Assembly (NCBI GenBank): GCA_023451415.1
Contig: JAEXZK010000008.1
Location: 1-5,365, forward strand
Source: Bacillota bacterium
GTDB taxonomy: Bacteria > Bacillota > Clostridia > Oscillospirales > Ruminococcaceae
Length of the DNA stretch: 5,365 nucleotides
Direction of reading: 5' to 3'
Of this stretch, positions 1 through 4,684 are shown one piece after another. Position 1 is the first letter of the stretch. The number at the start of each line of letters is the position of its first letter. The position numbers and the translations under genes were made by a program. The notes below the pieces were generated by a model that saw only the letters and a program-made list of their open reading frames with translations, was not told the origin of the DNA and made no database searches.

Positions 1-443
1 TTGGGCAGGGTAATGGTGACCACGGGGACCTTTTCTCCCTGGCGCAGGCTCCCAAATCCACGGCCCGGTTTGCAGACCACGGTGAGGCGGCCGTCCTCCA
101 GCTGGCACCGCAGGGCAAAGCGCCCCAGGTTCCTGGCGTCCACACGGAAAGCGTCCCCCACAGCCACATGTGTATCCGACATGCCGCAGTCCACATACAG
201 GGACTCCACGTCCTCAAAGGTCTTGGAAAACTCGGTGGAGCCGGTTTCCTCCCAGTAAGGGATATCGTCCTCATCCCCCCAATACCTGCCGGAGCCAAAG
301 GGCCCTACACGGAAGCCCGGGTGATACGCGCTTTCCAGCTCCCGGTAGGTGCCGCCCATAATCAGGCCCGCCAAGGTGAGCACCAGCCCCAGGGCAAGAA
401 GTCCGCCGCCGATGCCGGCGACCACTTTGCAGAATTTGTTCAT
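1..443 (-). CDS. DUF4097-family (putative adhesin-like) membrane-anchored protein, 3' end outside window
   Basis: This is the third gene of the minus-strand operon. The ATG at 443 overlaps the stop of the DUF1700 gene by four bases (ATGA), so translational coupling is likely. 147 codons are visible and the frame is still open at base 1. The first residues (MNKFCKVVAG) lead into one hydrophobic segment at about residues 8-30, which is either a signal anchor or an uncleaved N-terminal membrane helix. An acidic, Trp/Tyr-containing linker follows (about 33-72). From about residue 75 the pattern is that of DUF4097 beta-strand repeats: a 'VESLYVDCGMSDTHVAVGD'-like strand pair, then 'CQLEDGRLTVVCK' and 'VVTITLP'. 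Family members are predicted right-handed beta structures often found next to DUF1700 and PadR genes; their biochemical role is not established. The protein is expected to face the outside of the membrane, which is inferred. Confidence 0.8.
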   Translation of the reverse strand, partial: MNKFCKVVAGIGGGLLALGLVLTLAGLIMGGTYRELESAYHPGFRVGPFGSGRYWGDEDDIPYWEETGSTEFSKTFEDVESLYVDCGMSDTHVAVGDAFRVDARNLGRFALRCQLEDGRLTVVCKPGRGFGSLRQGEKVPVVTITLP

Positions 444-1111
444 GCCTGCTGCCCCCCTCTCCTGCGGTGGAAGGGCATCCGGCAGATGTTAACCGCCCAG
501 CGGAACACCGTGGGCACCACCTTGTACGCCAGCCAAATCATCAGGATCAGCGAAAGGATGCCGGCGCCTGTGAGGACCAGACCGGCCCCCAGGCCCAAGA
601 CCCCTGCGCCGGGGGCCGCTGCCAGGATGCCCACGCTGCACCCAAAAATCAGAACCCCCGCTGCCAGGACGGCTCCGGCCGCCACCACCAGCCCCCCAAG
701 GACGGAGACCACGGCGATCAGCAGCCCCAAAACAACACCCAGCAGGGCCAGCAGCACCGGGCCCCAGATCCAGCAGGTAAAGACCGCCACCAGCACCCAG
801 ATCCAGGTATTGCTCTTTTCCACCGCGGGCCGGGGGGCGGAAGGGTATGGAGGCGCGGTGTAAGGTGGGGGCGCGGTCTTCTGCCCGGAAGAAGCGTCCG
901 GCCGCCACCCGGGGTTGTTCTGGGCATACTCCCGGATGATGCTCTCCGCCACCGTCCGGGGGTCTCCCAGCTCCTCCAGGATCTTCTGCTCGTTTTCCGG
1001 CCCCGCGTCGTCAAAGTATTCGTCGTAATATTTAAGGGCGGACACTCTCTCGTCCGCCGGGAGCGGAAGAAGCTGTTCCGCAAGCCGGTACATGAATTCT
1101 TTTCTAGTCAT
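440..1111 (-). CDS. DUF1700 / HAAS-type integral membrane protein
   Basis: A 223-residue protein. Residues 1-65 form the charged alpha-helical DUF1700/HAAS-type domain: MTRKEFMYRL, then a 'YYDEYFDDAG' helix and 'LGDPRTVAESIIREY', which is the family signature. Residues 75-98 are a Pro/Tyr-rich linker. Residues 102-200 are almost continuously hydrophobic and very rich in Gly, Ala, Val and Leu, probably three or four membrane helices. The tail is basic (RMPFHRRRGG). The cytoplasmic N-terminal domain is thought to be a signalling partner of PadR-type regulators in such cassettes; that role is family-level inference. The start at 1111 has GGAGGGAA at 1124-1117, five bases upstream, and the ATG overlaps the PadR stop by eight bases. 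An in-frame ATG at 1126 would add five residues (MEGTA) but would sit on that Shine-Dalgarno sequence, so it is less likely. The stop overlaps the next gene. Confidence 0.88.
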   Translation of the reverse strand: MTRKEFMYRLAEQLLPLPADERVSALKYYDEYFDDAGPENEQKILEELGDPRTVAESIIREYAQNNPGWRPDASSGQKTAPPPYTAPPYPSAPRPAVEKSNTWIWVLVAVFTCWIWGPVLLALLGVVLGLLIAVVSVLGGLVVAAGAVLAAGVLIFGCSVGILAAAPGAGVLGLGAGLVLTGAGILSLILMIWLAYKVVPTVFRWAVNICRMPFHRRRGGQQA

Positions 1112-1424
1112 GGCTGTTCCCTCCATAAAAAACGCTGTCAATCCTGGACTTGTAGCTCTCCCACTCCCGCAAGTACAGCTCCAGCTGGGCCCGGCCCTTG
1201 GCTGTGATCTGATAATACCTCCGGTTGCGGCCGGCGAACTCCTGATCATAGGCTTCCAGGAACTGTTCCCTTTGCAGCCGGCGCAGCACGGGATAAAGGG
1301 TGGATTCCGAAATATCCATCACCGCCCGGATATCCTGCGTAATCTTGTAGCCATAGGTCCCCTCCCTGTTTACCACCGACAGCACGATGGCGTCCATGAG
1401 GGCCGCATTGGCTGTAAAAGTCAT
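1104..1424 (-). CDS. PadR-family transcriptional repressor
   Basis: A 106-residue winged-helix regulator, the usual length for short (subfamily 2) PadR proteins. Residues 8-36 carry the N-terminal helices ('LMDAIVLSVVNREGTYGYKI'). Residues 39-56 are the recognition helix, with the PadR hallmark STLYPVLRRLQ. Residues 66-80 form the wing, with 'NRRYYQITAKGR', and the C-terminal helix from about 78 to 97 would dimerise. The start at 1424 is supported by AAAGGGGGA at 1440-1432 with a seven-base spacer. It is the first gene of the operon, transcribed from a consensus promoter about 70 bases upstream that is packed with inverted repeats. Autorepression is therefore likely, with release by an unknown ligand or by the co-encoded DUF1700 protein. 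PadR proteins bind DNA as dimers and often respond to envelope stress, drugs or phenolics; the signal here cannot be read from the sequence. Confidence 0.93.
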   Translation of the reverse strand: MTFTANAALMDAIVLSVVNREGTYGYKITQDIRAVMDISESTLYPVLRRLQREQFLEAYDQEFAGRNRRYYQITAKGRAQLELYLREWESYKSRIDSVFYGGNSHD

Positions 1425-1467
1425 GTCGCCGTCCCCCTTTCCTTTCCGCCTCTGCCGCGGATACTTT

Positions 1468-1494
1468 TTGGCATCAGTATTGTTCTTATGCCAA
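1468..1494. promoter_or_regulatory. TTGGCAT-N13-ATGCCAA inverted repeat over the predicted transcription start
   Basis: TTGGCAT at 1468-1474 and ATGCCAA at 1488-1494 are exact 7-bp inverted arms around a 13-base centre. The repeat begins immediately after the -10 box and covers the predicted +1 of the padR operon, a classical repressor position. Its centre lies about 23 bp (two helical turns) from the centre of the adjacent palindrome at 1493-1515. It could be a second operator half-site pair or a weak leader hairpin. Confidence 0.45.
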
Positions 1495-1518
1495 TATTAT
1501 ATGCCGTATAATATTATA
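1493..1518. promoter_or_regulatory. Nested AT-rich palindromes over the -10/spacer region, candidate PadR operator
   Basis: Plus-strand AATATTATA at 1493-1501 and TATAATATT at 1507-1515 form a 9-bp inverted repeat around TGCCG. TATAATATTATA at 1507-1518 is by itself a perfect 12-bp palindrome. The minus strand also reads CATATAATATT twice, 17 bases apart. The elements cover the -10 and the whole spacer of the operon promoter, where bound repressor would block RNA polymerase. Assignment to the neighbouring PadR protein is inferred from position; part of the symmetry could arise simply from the AT-rich -10 sequence. Confidence 0.5.
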
Positions 1519-1524
1519 TGTCAA
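1496..1524 (-). promoter_or_regulatory. Consensus sigma-A-type promoter of the padR-DUF1700-DUF4097 operon
   Basis: On the minus strand, TTGACA lies at 1524-1519 and TATAAT at 1501-1496, separated by exactly 17 bases. Both hexamers are perfect matches to the housekeeping consensus, so the promoter should be intrinsically strong and probably needs a repressor to hold it down. The expected transcription start is near 1489, giving a leader of about 65 bases before the padR ATG at 1424. Confidence 0.87.
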
Positions 1525-1586
1525 TGTACTATTTGAAAACTTTTTGTGTACAGCTGGCGGGGAGGAAGCATTTCCCAATCCCTGCG

Positions 1587-1615
1587 TTGACTTTCCCCCG
1601 GCCTTTGGGTAATAT
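1587..1615 (+). promoter_or_regulatory. Probable promoter of the glycosyltransferase gene
   Basis: TTGACT at 1587-1592 (five of six consensus bases) and TAATAT at 1610-1615 (four of six) are separated by 17 bases. The expected start is near 1622, giving a leader of about 68 bases before the ATG at 1690. The sequence between the divergent padR promoter and this one (1525-1586) contains no other good hexamer pair reading rightward. Confidence 0.5.
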
Positions 1616-1689
1616 TAGGAGAGTAAGGAATTTTTCGGAACCTCCGCCTGAAATTGCCAGGGGAGAGGAAGTTAAAAGGTGGTTTTGTA

Positions 1690-2634
1690 ATGGACATTCT
1701 GTATATCGTCGTCCCATGCTACAACGAGGAGGAGGTCCTCCCCGAGACATCCCGGCGCCTGCGGGAAAAGATGGAGAGCCTTATGGCACGGGGGATCATC
1801 TCGGAGGAAAGCCGGGTCCTTCTGGTCAACGACGGCTCCAAAGACCGCACCTGGGAGCTGATCCGGGAACTCCACAGCGCCTGTCCCCTTTTTGACGGGC
1901 TGAAGCTGGCCCGGAACCGCGGCCATCAGAACGCCCTGCTGGCCGGCCTGATGACCGCCAGGGACCACGCCGACGTGGCCATCTCCATGGATGCCGACCT
2001 CCAGGACGACATCGACGCCGTAGACCGCTTTCTGGAGGAATACCAGCAGAACGGCTGTGACATTGTCTACGGAGTGCGCAACAGCCGGGAGACCGACACT
2101 TTCTTTAAACGAACCACCGCCCAGGCTTTCTACAAACTCATGTCCCTGATGGGGGCCGAGACGGTTTACAACCACGCCGACTACCGTTTGATGAGCAAGC
2201 GGGCCCTGGAAGGGCTCTCCCAATTTGGCGAGGTAAACCTCTTCCTCCGTGGGATCGTCCCCATGATCGGCTACAAAACCGCCTCGGTGGAGTACAGCCG
2301 GGGGAAGCGCTTTGCCGGGGAATCCAAATACCCCCTCTCCAAGATGCTCAACTTTGCCCTGGACGGCATCACCTCCCTGTCGGTAAAGCCCATCCGCTTC
2401 ATCACCCTTCTGGGGGTTCTCATCTTTATGGTGAGCATCCTCATGCTCATCTACTTCCTGGTGCGCCACTTCACCGGCTACACCGTGGCGGGCTGGACCT
2501 CCATTGTGGTGTCCGTCTGGGCCATCGGCGGCCTGCAGCTGCTGGCCATTGGTATTATTGGGGAATATTTGGGCAAAATCTACCTGGAAACAAAACACCG
2601 CCCCAAGTATATCATTGAAGAACACCTGCACTGA
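1690..2634 (+). CDS. GtrB/DPM1-like polyprenyl-phosphate glycosyltransferase (GT2)
   Basis: A 314-residue family 2 glycosyltransferase of the GtrB/CsbB/YkcC type, which transfers a sugar from a nucleotide donor to undecaprenyl phosphate at the inner face of the membrane. Motifs in order: VVPCYNEEE at 7-15, VNDGSKD at 46-52, LARNRGHQ at 73-80, and MDADLQDD at 100-107, which holds the metal/nucleotide-binding DXD. A 'GKRFAGESKYPLSKM' stretch typical of the DPM1-like subgroup precedes two C-terminal membrane helices, about 237-258 and 270-292. The tail ends in the family-typical 'GEYLGKIYLETKHRPKYII'. The ATG at 1690 is chosen because AAAAGGTGG (1674-1682) lies seven bases upstream; a TTG at 1654 in the same frame has no comparable site and would put 12 atypical residues in front. 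The sugar and acceptor cannot be told from the sequence. No GtrA-type flippase lies next to it. It appears to be a single-gene unit. Confidence 0.92.
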   Translation: MDILYIVVPCYNEEEVLPETSRRLREKMESLMARGIISEESRVLLVNDGSKDRTWELIRELHSACPLFDGLKLARNRGHQNALLAGLMTARDHADVAISMDADLQDDIDAVDRFLEEYQQNGCDIVYGVRNSRETDTFFKRTTAQAFYKLMSLMGAETVYNHADYRLMSKRALEGLSQFGEVNLFLRGIVPMIGYKTASVEYSRGKRFAGESKYPLSKMLNFALDGITSLSVKPIRFITLLGVLIFMVSILMLIYFLVRHFTGYTVAGWTSIVVSVWAIGGLQLLAIGIIGEYLGKIYLETKHRPKYIIEEHLH

Positions 2635-2707
2635 CAGCCCGGTATGCGCCATATACTGATAGAAATAACCGCAGGCCGTTTTTGTTGGGGGCTTGTTTGA
2701 AAGCAGC

Positions 2708-2743
2708 AAAGGCCCGGGAATCCCACCGGCTTCCCGGGCCTTT
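2708..2743. terminator. GC-rich 13-bp hairpin after the glycosyltransferase gene, likely terminator
   Basis: AAAGGCCCGGGAA (2708-2720) and TTCCCGGGCCTTT (2731-2743) are perfectly complementary around a 10-base loop. It lies 73 bases after the glycosyltransferase stop. The A-run/T-run ends of the stem are terminator-like, but only three T follow on the plus strand, so termination may be partial or factor-assisted. Confidence 0.6.
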
Positions 2744-2795
2744 GAGCAGCCGCTTATACCCCAGGGCCACGGGTCACGGACGGCTCAGACGGTTG

Positions 2796-2826
2796 TTTTG
2801 GAGCTTTGCGCAGCGGAGCCCCAAAG
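2796..2826 (+). promoter_or_regulatory. Stem-loop in the leader of the flavin reductase gene
   Basis: TTTTGGA-GCTTTGC (2796-2809) can pair with GCGGAGC-CCCAAAG (2813-2826) around a GCA loop: seven inner pairs (two G-U), one A-C mismatch, then six outer pairs (one G-U). It ends ten bases before the Shine-Dalgarno at 2837-2844. It may be a leader structure or a weak terminator-like element; no clear promoter was found between it and the hairpin at 2708-2743. Confidence 0.35.
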
Positions 2827-2849
2827 AATACGACATGGAGGGAACCGGC

Positions 2850-3353
2850 ATGACAATGAAAAAAATTTCTCCCCTGGAGCTTGTGGAAAATCCTTTCCGA
2901 CTCATCGGCAAAGACTGGACCCTGATCACGGCGGAAAAGGAGGGCAAGGTGAACACCATGACAGCCAGCTGGGGCGGCGTTGGCGTCCTGTGGAAAAAGA
3001 ATGTGGTCTTCGTTTTTGTCCGCCATTCCCGCCACACCTTTGGCTTTATGGAGGCCGCCGATACCTTCTCCCTCACCTTCTTCCCCGAGGACAAGCGCAA
3101 AATGCTCTCCTACTGCGGCGCCGTCTCCGGCCGGGATGAGGATAAGGTAGCTGCTTCCGGGCTCACGGTCCTCCATGAAGAGGGGACTCCTTATTTTAAG
3201 GAGGCGCGCCTGGCTGTCCTCTGCCGCAAGCTGTACGCCCAGGATATCGCTGCGGACGCCTTTGCAGACCGCGCTATCCTTCCGGAATGCTACGGTGACA
3301 ACGACTTCCACAGGATGTATGTAGGCGAAATTTTGTCTGTCCTAACCCAATAG
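2850..3353 (+). CDS. Flavin reductase-like FMN-binding split-barrel protein
   Basis: A 167-residue single-domain protein of the flavin reductase-like/flavoredoxin family. It is expected to bind FMN in the cytoplasm and pass electrons from NAD(P)H or another carrier to a partner; the true substrate is unknown. The FMN-binding core is visible at residues 34-68 (NTMTASWGGVGVLWKK, then the strand 'VVFVFVRHSRHTFGFME'). The family-typical 'YCGAVSGRDEDK' is at 88-99 and a C-terminal 'ECYGDNDFHRMYVGEI' at 146-161. No iron-sulphur or additional domain is present. ATG 2850 is five bases after GGAGGGAA (2837-2844). ATG 2856 is also possible, and ATG 2835 would overlap the ribosome binding site. The bactofilin gene follows 50 bases downstream with no terminator between, so the two are probably co-transcribed. 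That is more likely coincidental than functional. Confidence 0.88.
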   Translation: MTMKKISPLELVENPFRLIGKDWTLITAEKEGKVNTMTASWGGVGVLWKKNVVFVFVRHSRHTFGFMEAADTFSLTFFPEDKRKMLSYCGAVSGRDEDKVAASGLTVLHEEGTPYFKEARLAVLCRKLYAQDIAADAFADRAILPECYGDNDFHRMYVGEILSVLTQ

Positions 3354-3386
3354 GAGACCGCCGCTCCAGCCTCGTCCGCTAAAAAG

Positions 3387-3392
3387 AAAGGA
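3387..3392 (+). promoter_or_regulatory. Ribosome binding site that fixes the TTG start of the bactofilin
   Basis: AAAGGA at 3387-3392 stands 11 bases before TTG 3404, a slightly long but workable spacing. No ATG or GTG in this frame lies nearby, so the TTG is the best start. The resulting N-terminus, MFKSSK, resembles the usual bactofilin MF(K/G/S)-type beginning. Confidence 0.6.
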
Positions 3393-3403
3393 TTGAGATC
3401 ATC

Positions 3404-4024
3404 TTGTTCAAGTCCTCCAAGACCCCTTCCCCCTTCCTGGAAGACACAGCCGCTCCGGAAAGTGAGCTTCAGAAATCGGAAGCGGAATTCCAAAGCGAGA
3501 TCATCCCCGGTCCGGGGGATAAAAATCCCCATGCCCCAGTCTCTCTGACGAGCATCGCTTCCACCACTGTCCTCCGCGGCATTCTGGAGGCCAAGGACAA
3601 CGTCCGCCTGGACGGCGCCCTTTATGGGGACGTCCGCTGCGAGGCGCGCCTCACCGTTACAGGGGCCGTCAACGGCACCATCGTCGCCGGCTCCGTCATC
3701 ATCGATGGCGCCACCGTCGTGGGTGACATCACCTGCGCCGCCAGCGCCGCCATCCTGGACGGGGCGCAGATCGTCGGGGACATCGCCGCCGGAGAGATTT
3801 CTGTTTCCGGGCGGGTCAAGGGCAGCATCACCGTTCAAAACAGCATCTATCTGGAAAGCGACGCCCTGATCATCGGCGATATTGCGGGCGCCGTCATTGA
3901 GATCAAGCCCGGCGCCTATGTGTCCGGCTCCGTCACCGTGGGCAGCAAAAATATTGCCGAGGAGAAGTTTTTTGACAGGGTTGCCCAGATCAAAGCCATC
4001 GGCCCCAGCGTCCCCCAGTCCTGA
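3404..4024 (+). CDS. Bactofilin (polymer-forming cytoskeletal protein, DUF583)
   Basis: A 206-residue bactofilin. These proteins self-assemble without nucleotide into filaments or sheets that scaffold cell-wall and morphogenesis enzymes at the membrane. Residues 1-45 are a polar, probably disordered tail starting MFKSSK. Residues 48-175 are the beta-helical core: short rungs with alternating Val/Ile and frequent Gly, such as 'TTVLRGILEAKDNVRLDGAL', 'GDVRCEARLTVTGAVNG', 'VVGDITCAASAAILDGAQIV' and 'GSITVQNSIYLESDALIIGD', ending in 'EIKPGAYVSGSVTVG'. A short helical/polar tail follows. The start codon is TTG. F2 with nearby K3 and K6 resembles the membrane-targeting N-terminus described for other bactofilins; function here is inferred. 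No M23 peptidase, the common bactofilin partner, is present in the window. A strong terminator follows 10 bases after the stop. Confidence 0.93.
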   Translation: MFKSSKTPSPFLEDTAAPESELQKSEAEFQSEIIPGPGDKNPHAPVSLTSIASTTVLRGILEAKDNVRLDGALYGDVRCEARLTVTGAVNGTIVAGSVIIDGATVVGDITCAASAAILDGAQIVGDIAAGEISVSGRVKGSITVQNSIYLESDALIIGDIAGAVIEIKPGAYVSGSVTVGSKNIAEEKFFDRVAQIKAIGPSVPQS

Positions 4025-4034
4025 AACCGCTGAA

Positions 4035-4070
4035 AAAGCCCCCCGCCGAGGCGAGGGGCTTTCTTTTTTT
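4035..4070. terminator. Intrinsic terminator between the convergent bactofilin and epimerase-like genes
   Basis: AAAGCCCC (4035-4042) pairs with GGGGCTTT (4055-4062). Inside, a C-A mismatch is followed by three more pairs closed by a CGAG loop. A run of T follows on the plus strand (4060-4070, one C interruption). The minus strand shows TTTTT on the other side of the stem, so the element can serve both converging genes. Confidence 0.88.
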
Positions 4071-4074
4071 CTGT

Positions 4075-4659
4075 TCATGCCTTGCGGCGGAAGATGGCGC
4101 TGCCCATCACCAGGGCGGCCGCACCCTGGGCCTTCAGGCCCTCGGCCATGGCCTCGGTGATGCCGCCATCCAGCCACAGAGGCATGCCCGTGGCGGCCAG
4201 CCGGTCTATCTTGGGGCGGAGGGTGTCCAGGAACTCGTGCTCCGGGGGTTCGCTGGTCATCTGGAGAATGGCGTCGGTCTCCCGCAGCAGGTACCGGAGG
4301 TTCTCCTCGCTCTCCGCCGGGGTCAGGGCCAGGCCCACCGGGAGGCCCCGGCTGCGGAAGCGGCGGAGGGTTTCCAGGGGGTAGGGCATGGATGCCAGAT
4401 GCAGGAAGACAATGTCCGGATAGCACAGGGCGATGTCCTCCAGGTACCGGACGGGATCATCGACCAGCATGTGGAAGGAAATCCCGGCCTTGGAGTACTC
4501 ACAGATCTGGCGGGCCGCCCGCATCCCGAAGGTGATCCTGGGGACAAAGTGGCCGTCGGCAATGGTCAGATGAAGTTTGCCGTATTCCTTGTCTGCAAAG
4601 TCGATGCACTCCCTGAGATTCAGGTAATCGGCGGACGCGATGGAAGGAACGATATACAT
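4075..4659 (-). CDS. Divergent ribulose-phosphate 3-epimerase-like TIM-barrel protein
   Basis: A 194-residue protein that aligns by eye with ribulose-phosphate 3-epimerase along most of its length but is about 25 residues shorter than usual. Conserved features: VPSIASAD at 4-11, the 'LHLTIADGHFVPRITFG' region at 29-45, FHMLVDDP at 62-69, LDGGI at 163-167 and GSAIF at 186-190. In the canonical enzyme, His and Asp of HxD, a second His and a late Asp bind metal. Here H30, H63 and D164 are kept but the HxD Asp is T32. The 'NPGFGGQ' phosphate-loop region is replaced by 'SEPPEHEF' (136-143). It is therefore a paralogue whose epimerase activity is doubtful. The start at 4659 has AAAGGA (4674-4669) nine bases upstream. 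It follows the YgjP-like gene by 25 bases, forming a probable two-gene operon that ends at the shared terminator. Confidence 0.8.
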   Translation of the reverse strand: MYIVPSIASADYLNLRECIDFADKEYGKLHLTIADGHFVPRITFGMRAARQICEYSKAGISFHMLVDDPVRYLEDIALCYPDIVFLHLASMPYPLETLRRFRSRGLPVGLALTPAESEENLRYLLRETDAILQMTSEPPEHEFLDTLRPKIDRLAATGMPLWLDGGITEAMAEGLKAQGAAALVMGSAIFRRKA

Positions 4660-4684
4660 GTCGGCACATCCTTTCTGGGACGGG

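Noticed and set aside
168..1207. Plus-strand open frames opposite the DUF4097 and DUF1700 genes
   Set aside because: Pro/Arg/His/Gln-rich low-complexity translations are typical of antisense frames in GC-rich DNA. The minus-strand proteins have recognisable domains and overlapping, coupled starts.
1507..1512. Plus-strand TATAAT as a -10 box for the glycosyltransferase
   Set aside because: No acceptable -35 hexamer lies 15-19 bases upstream and there is no extended -10 TG. The match follows from the palindrome; the pair at 1587-1615 is better.
1525..1552. TGTAC ... GTACA inverted repeat flanking an 18-base spacer as another PadR operator
   Set aside because: Five-base arms this far apart are expected by chance, and it lies upstream of the padR -35 with no other support.
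1672..2709. Long minus-strand open frame (345 codons) opposite the glycosyltransferase
   Set aside because: It is an antisense shadow of a clear GT2 gene in GC-rich DNA. Its His/Val/Gly-rich translation matches no family I recognise and no ribosome binding site supports its start.
2635..2849. Possible small RNA gene or tRNA in the gap after the glycosyltransferase
   Set aside because: The gap is explained by the 2708-2743 hairpin and the flavin reductase leader. No cloverleaf, CCA end or promoter was seen.
3290..4426. Minus-strand open frame of 378 codons across the bactofilin, the terminator and part of the epimerase-like gene
   Set aside because: It crosses a strong terminator and covers two well-supported genes in other frames. 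Its composition (Gly/Asp/Ala repeats) is that of an antisense bactofilin frame.
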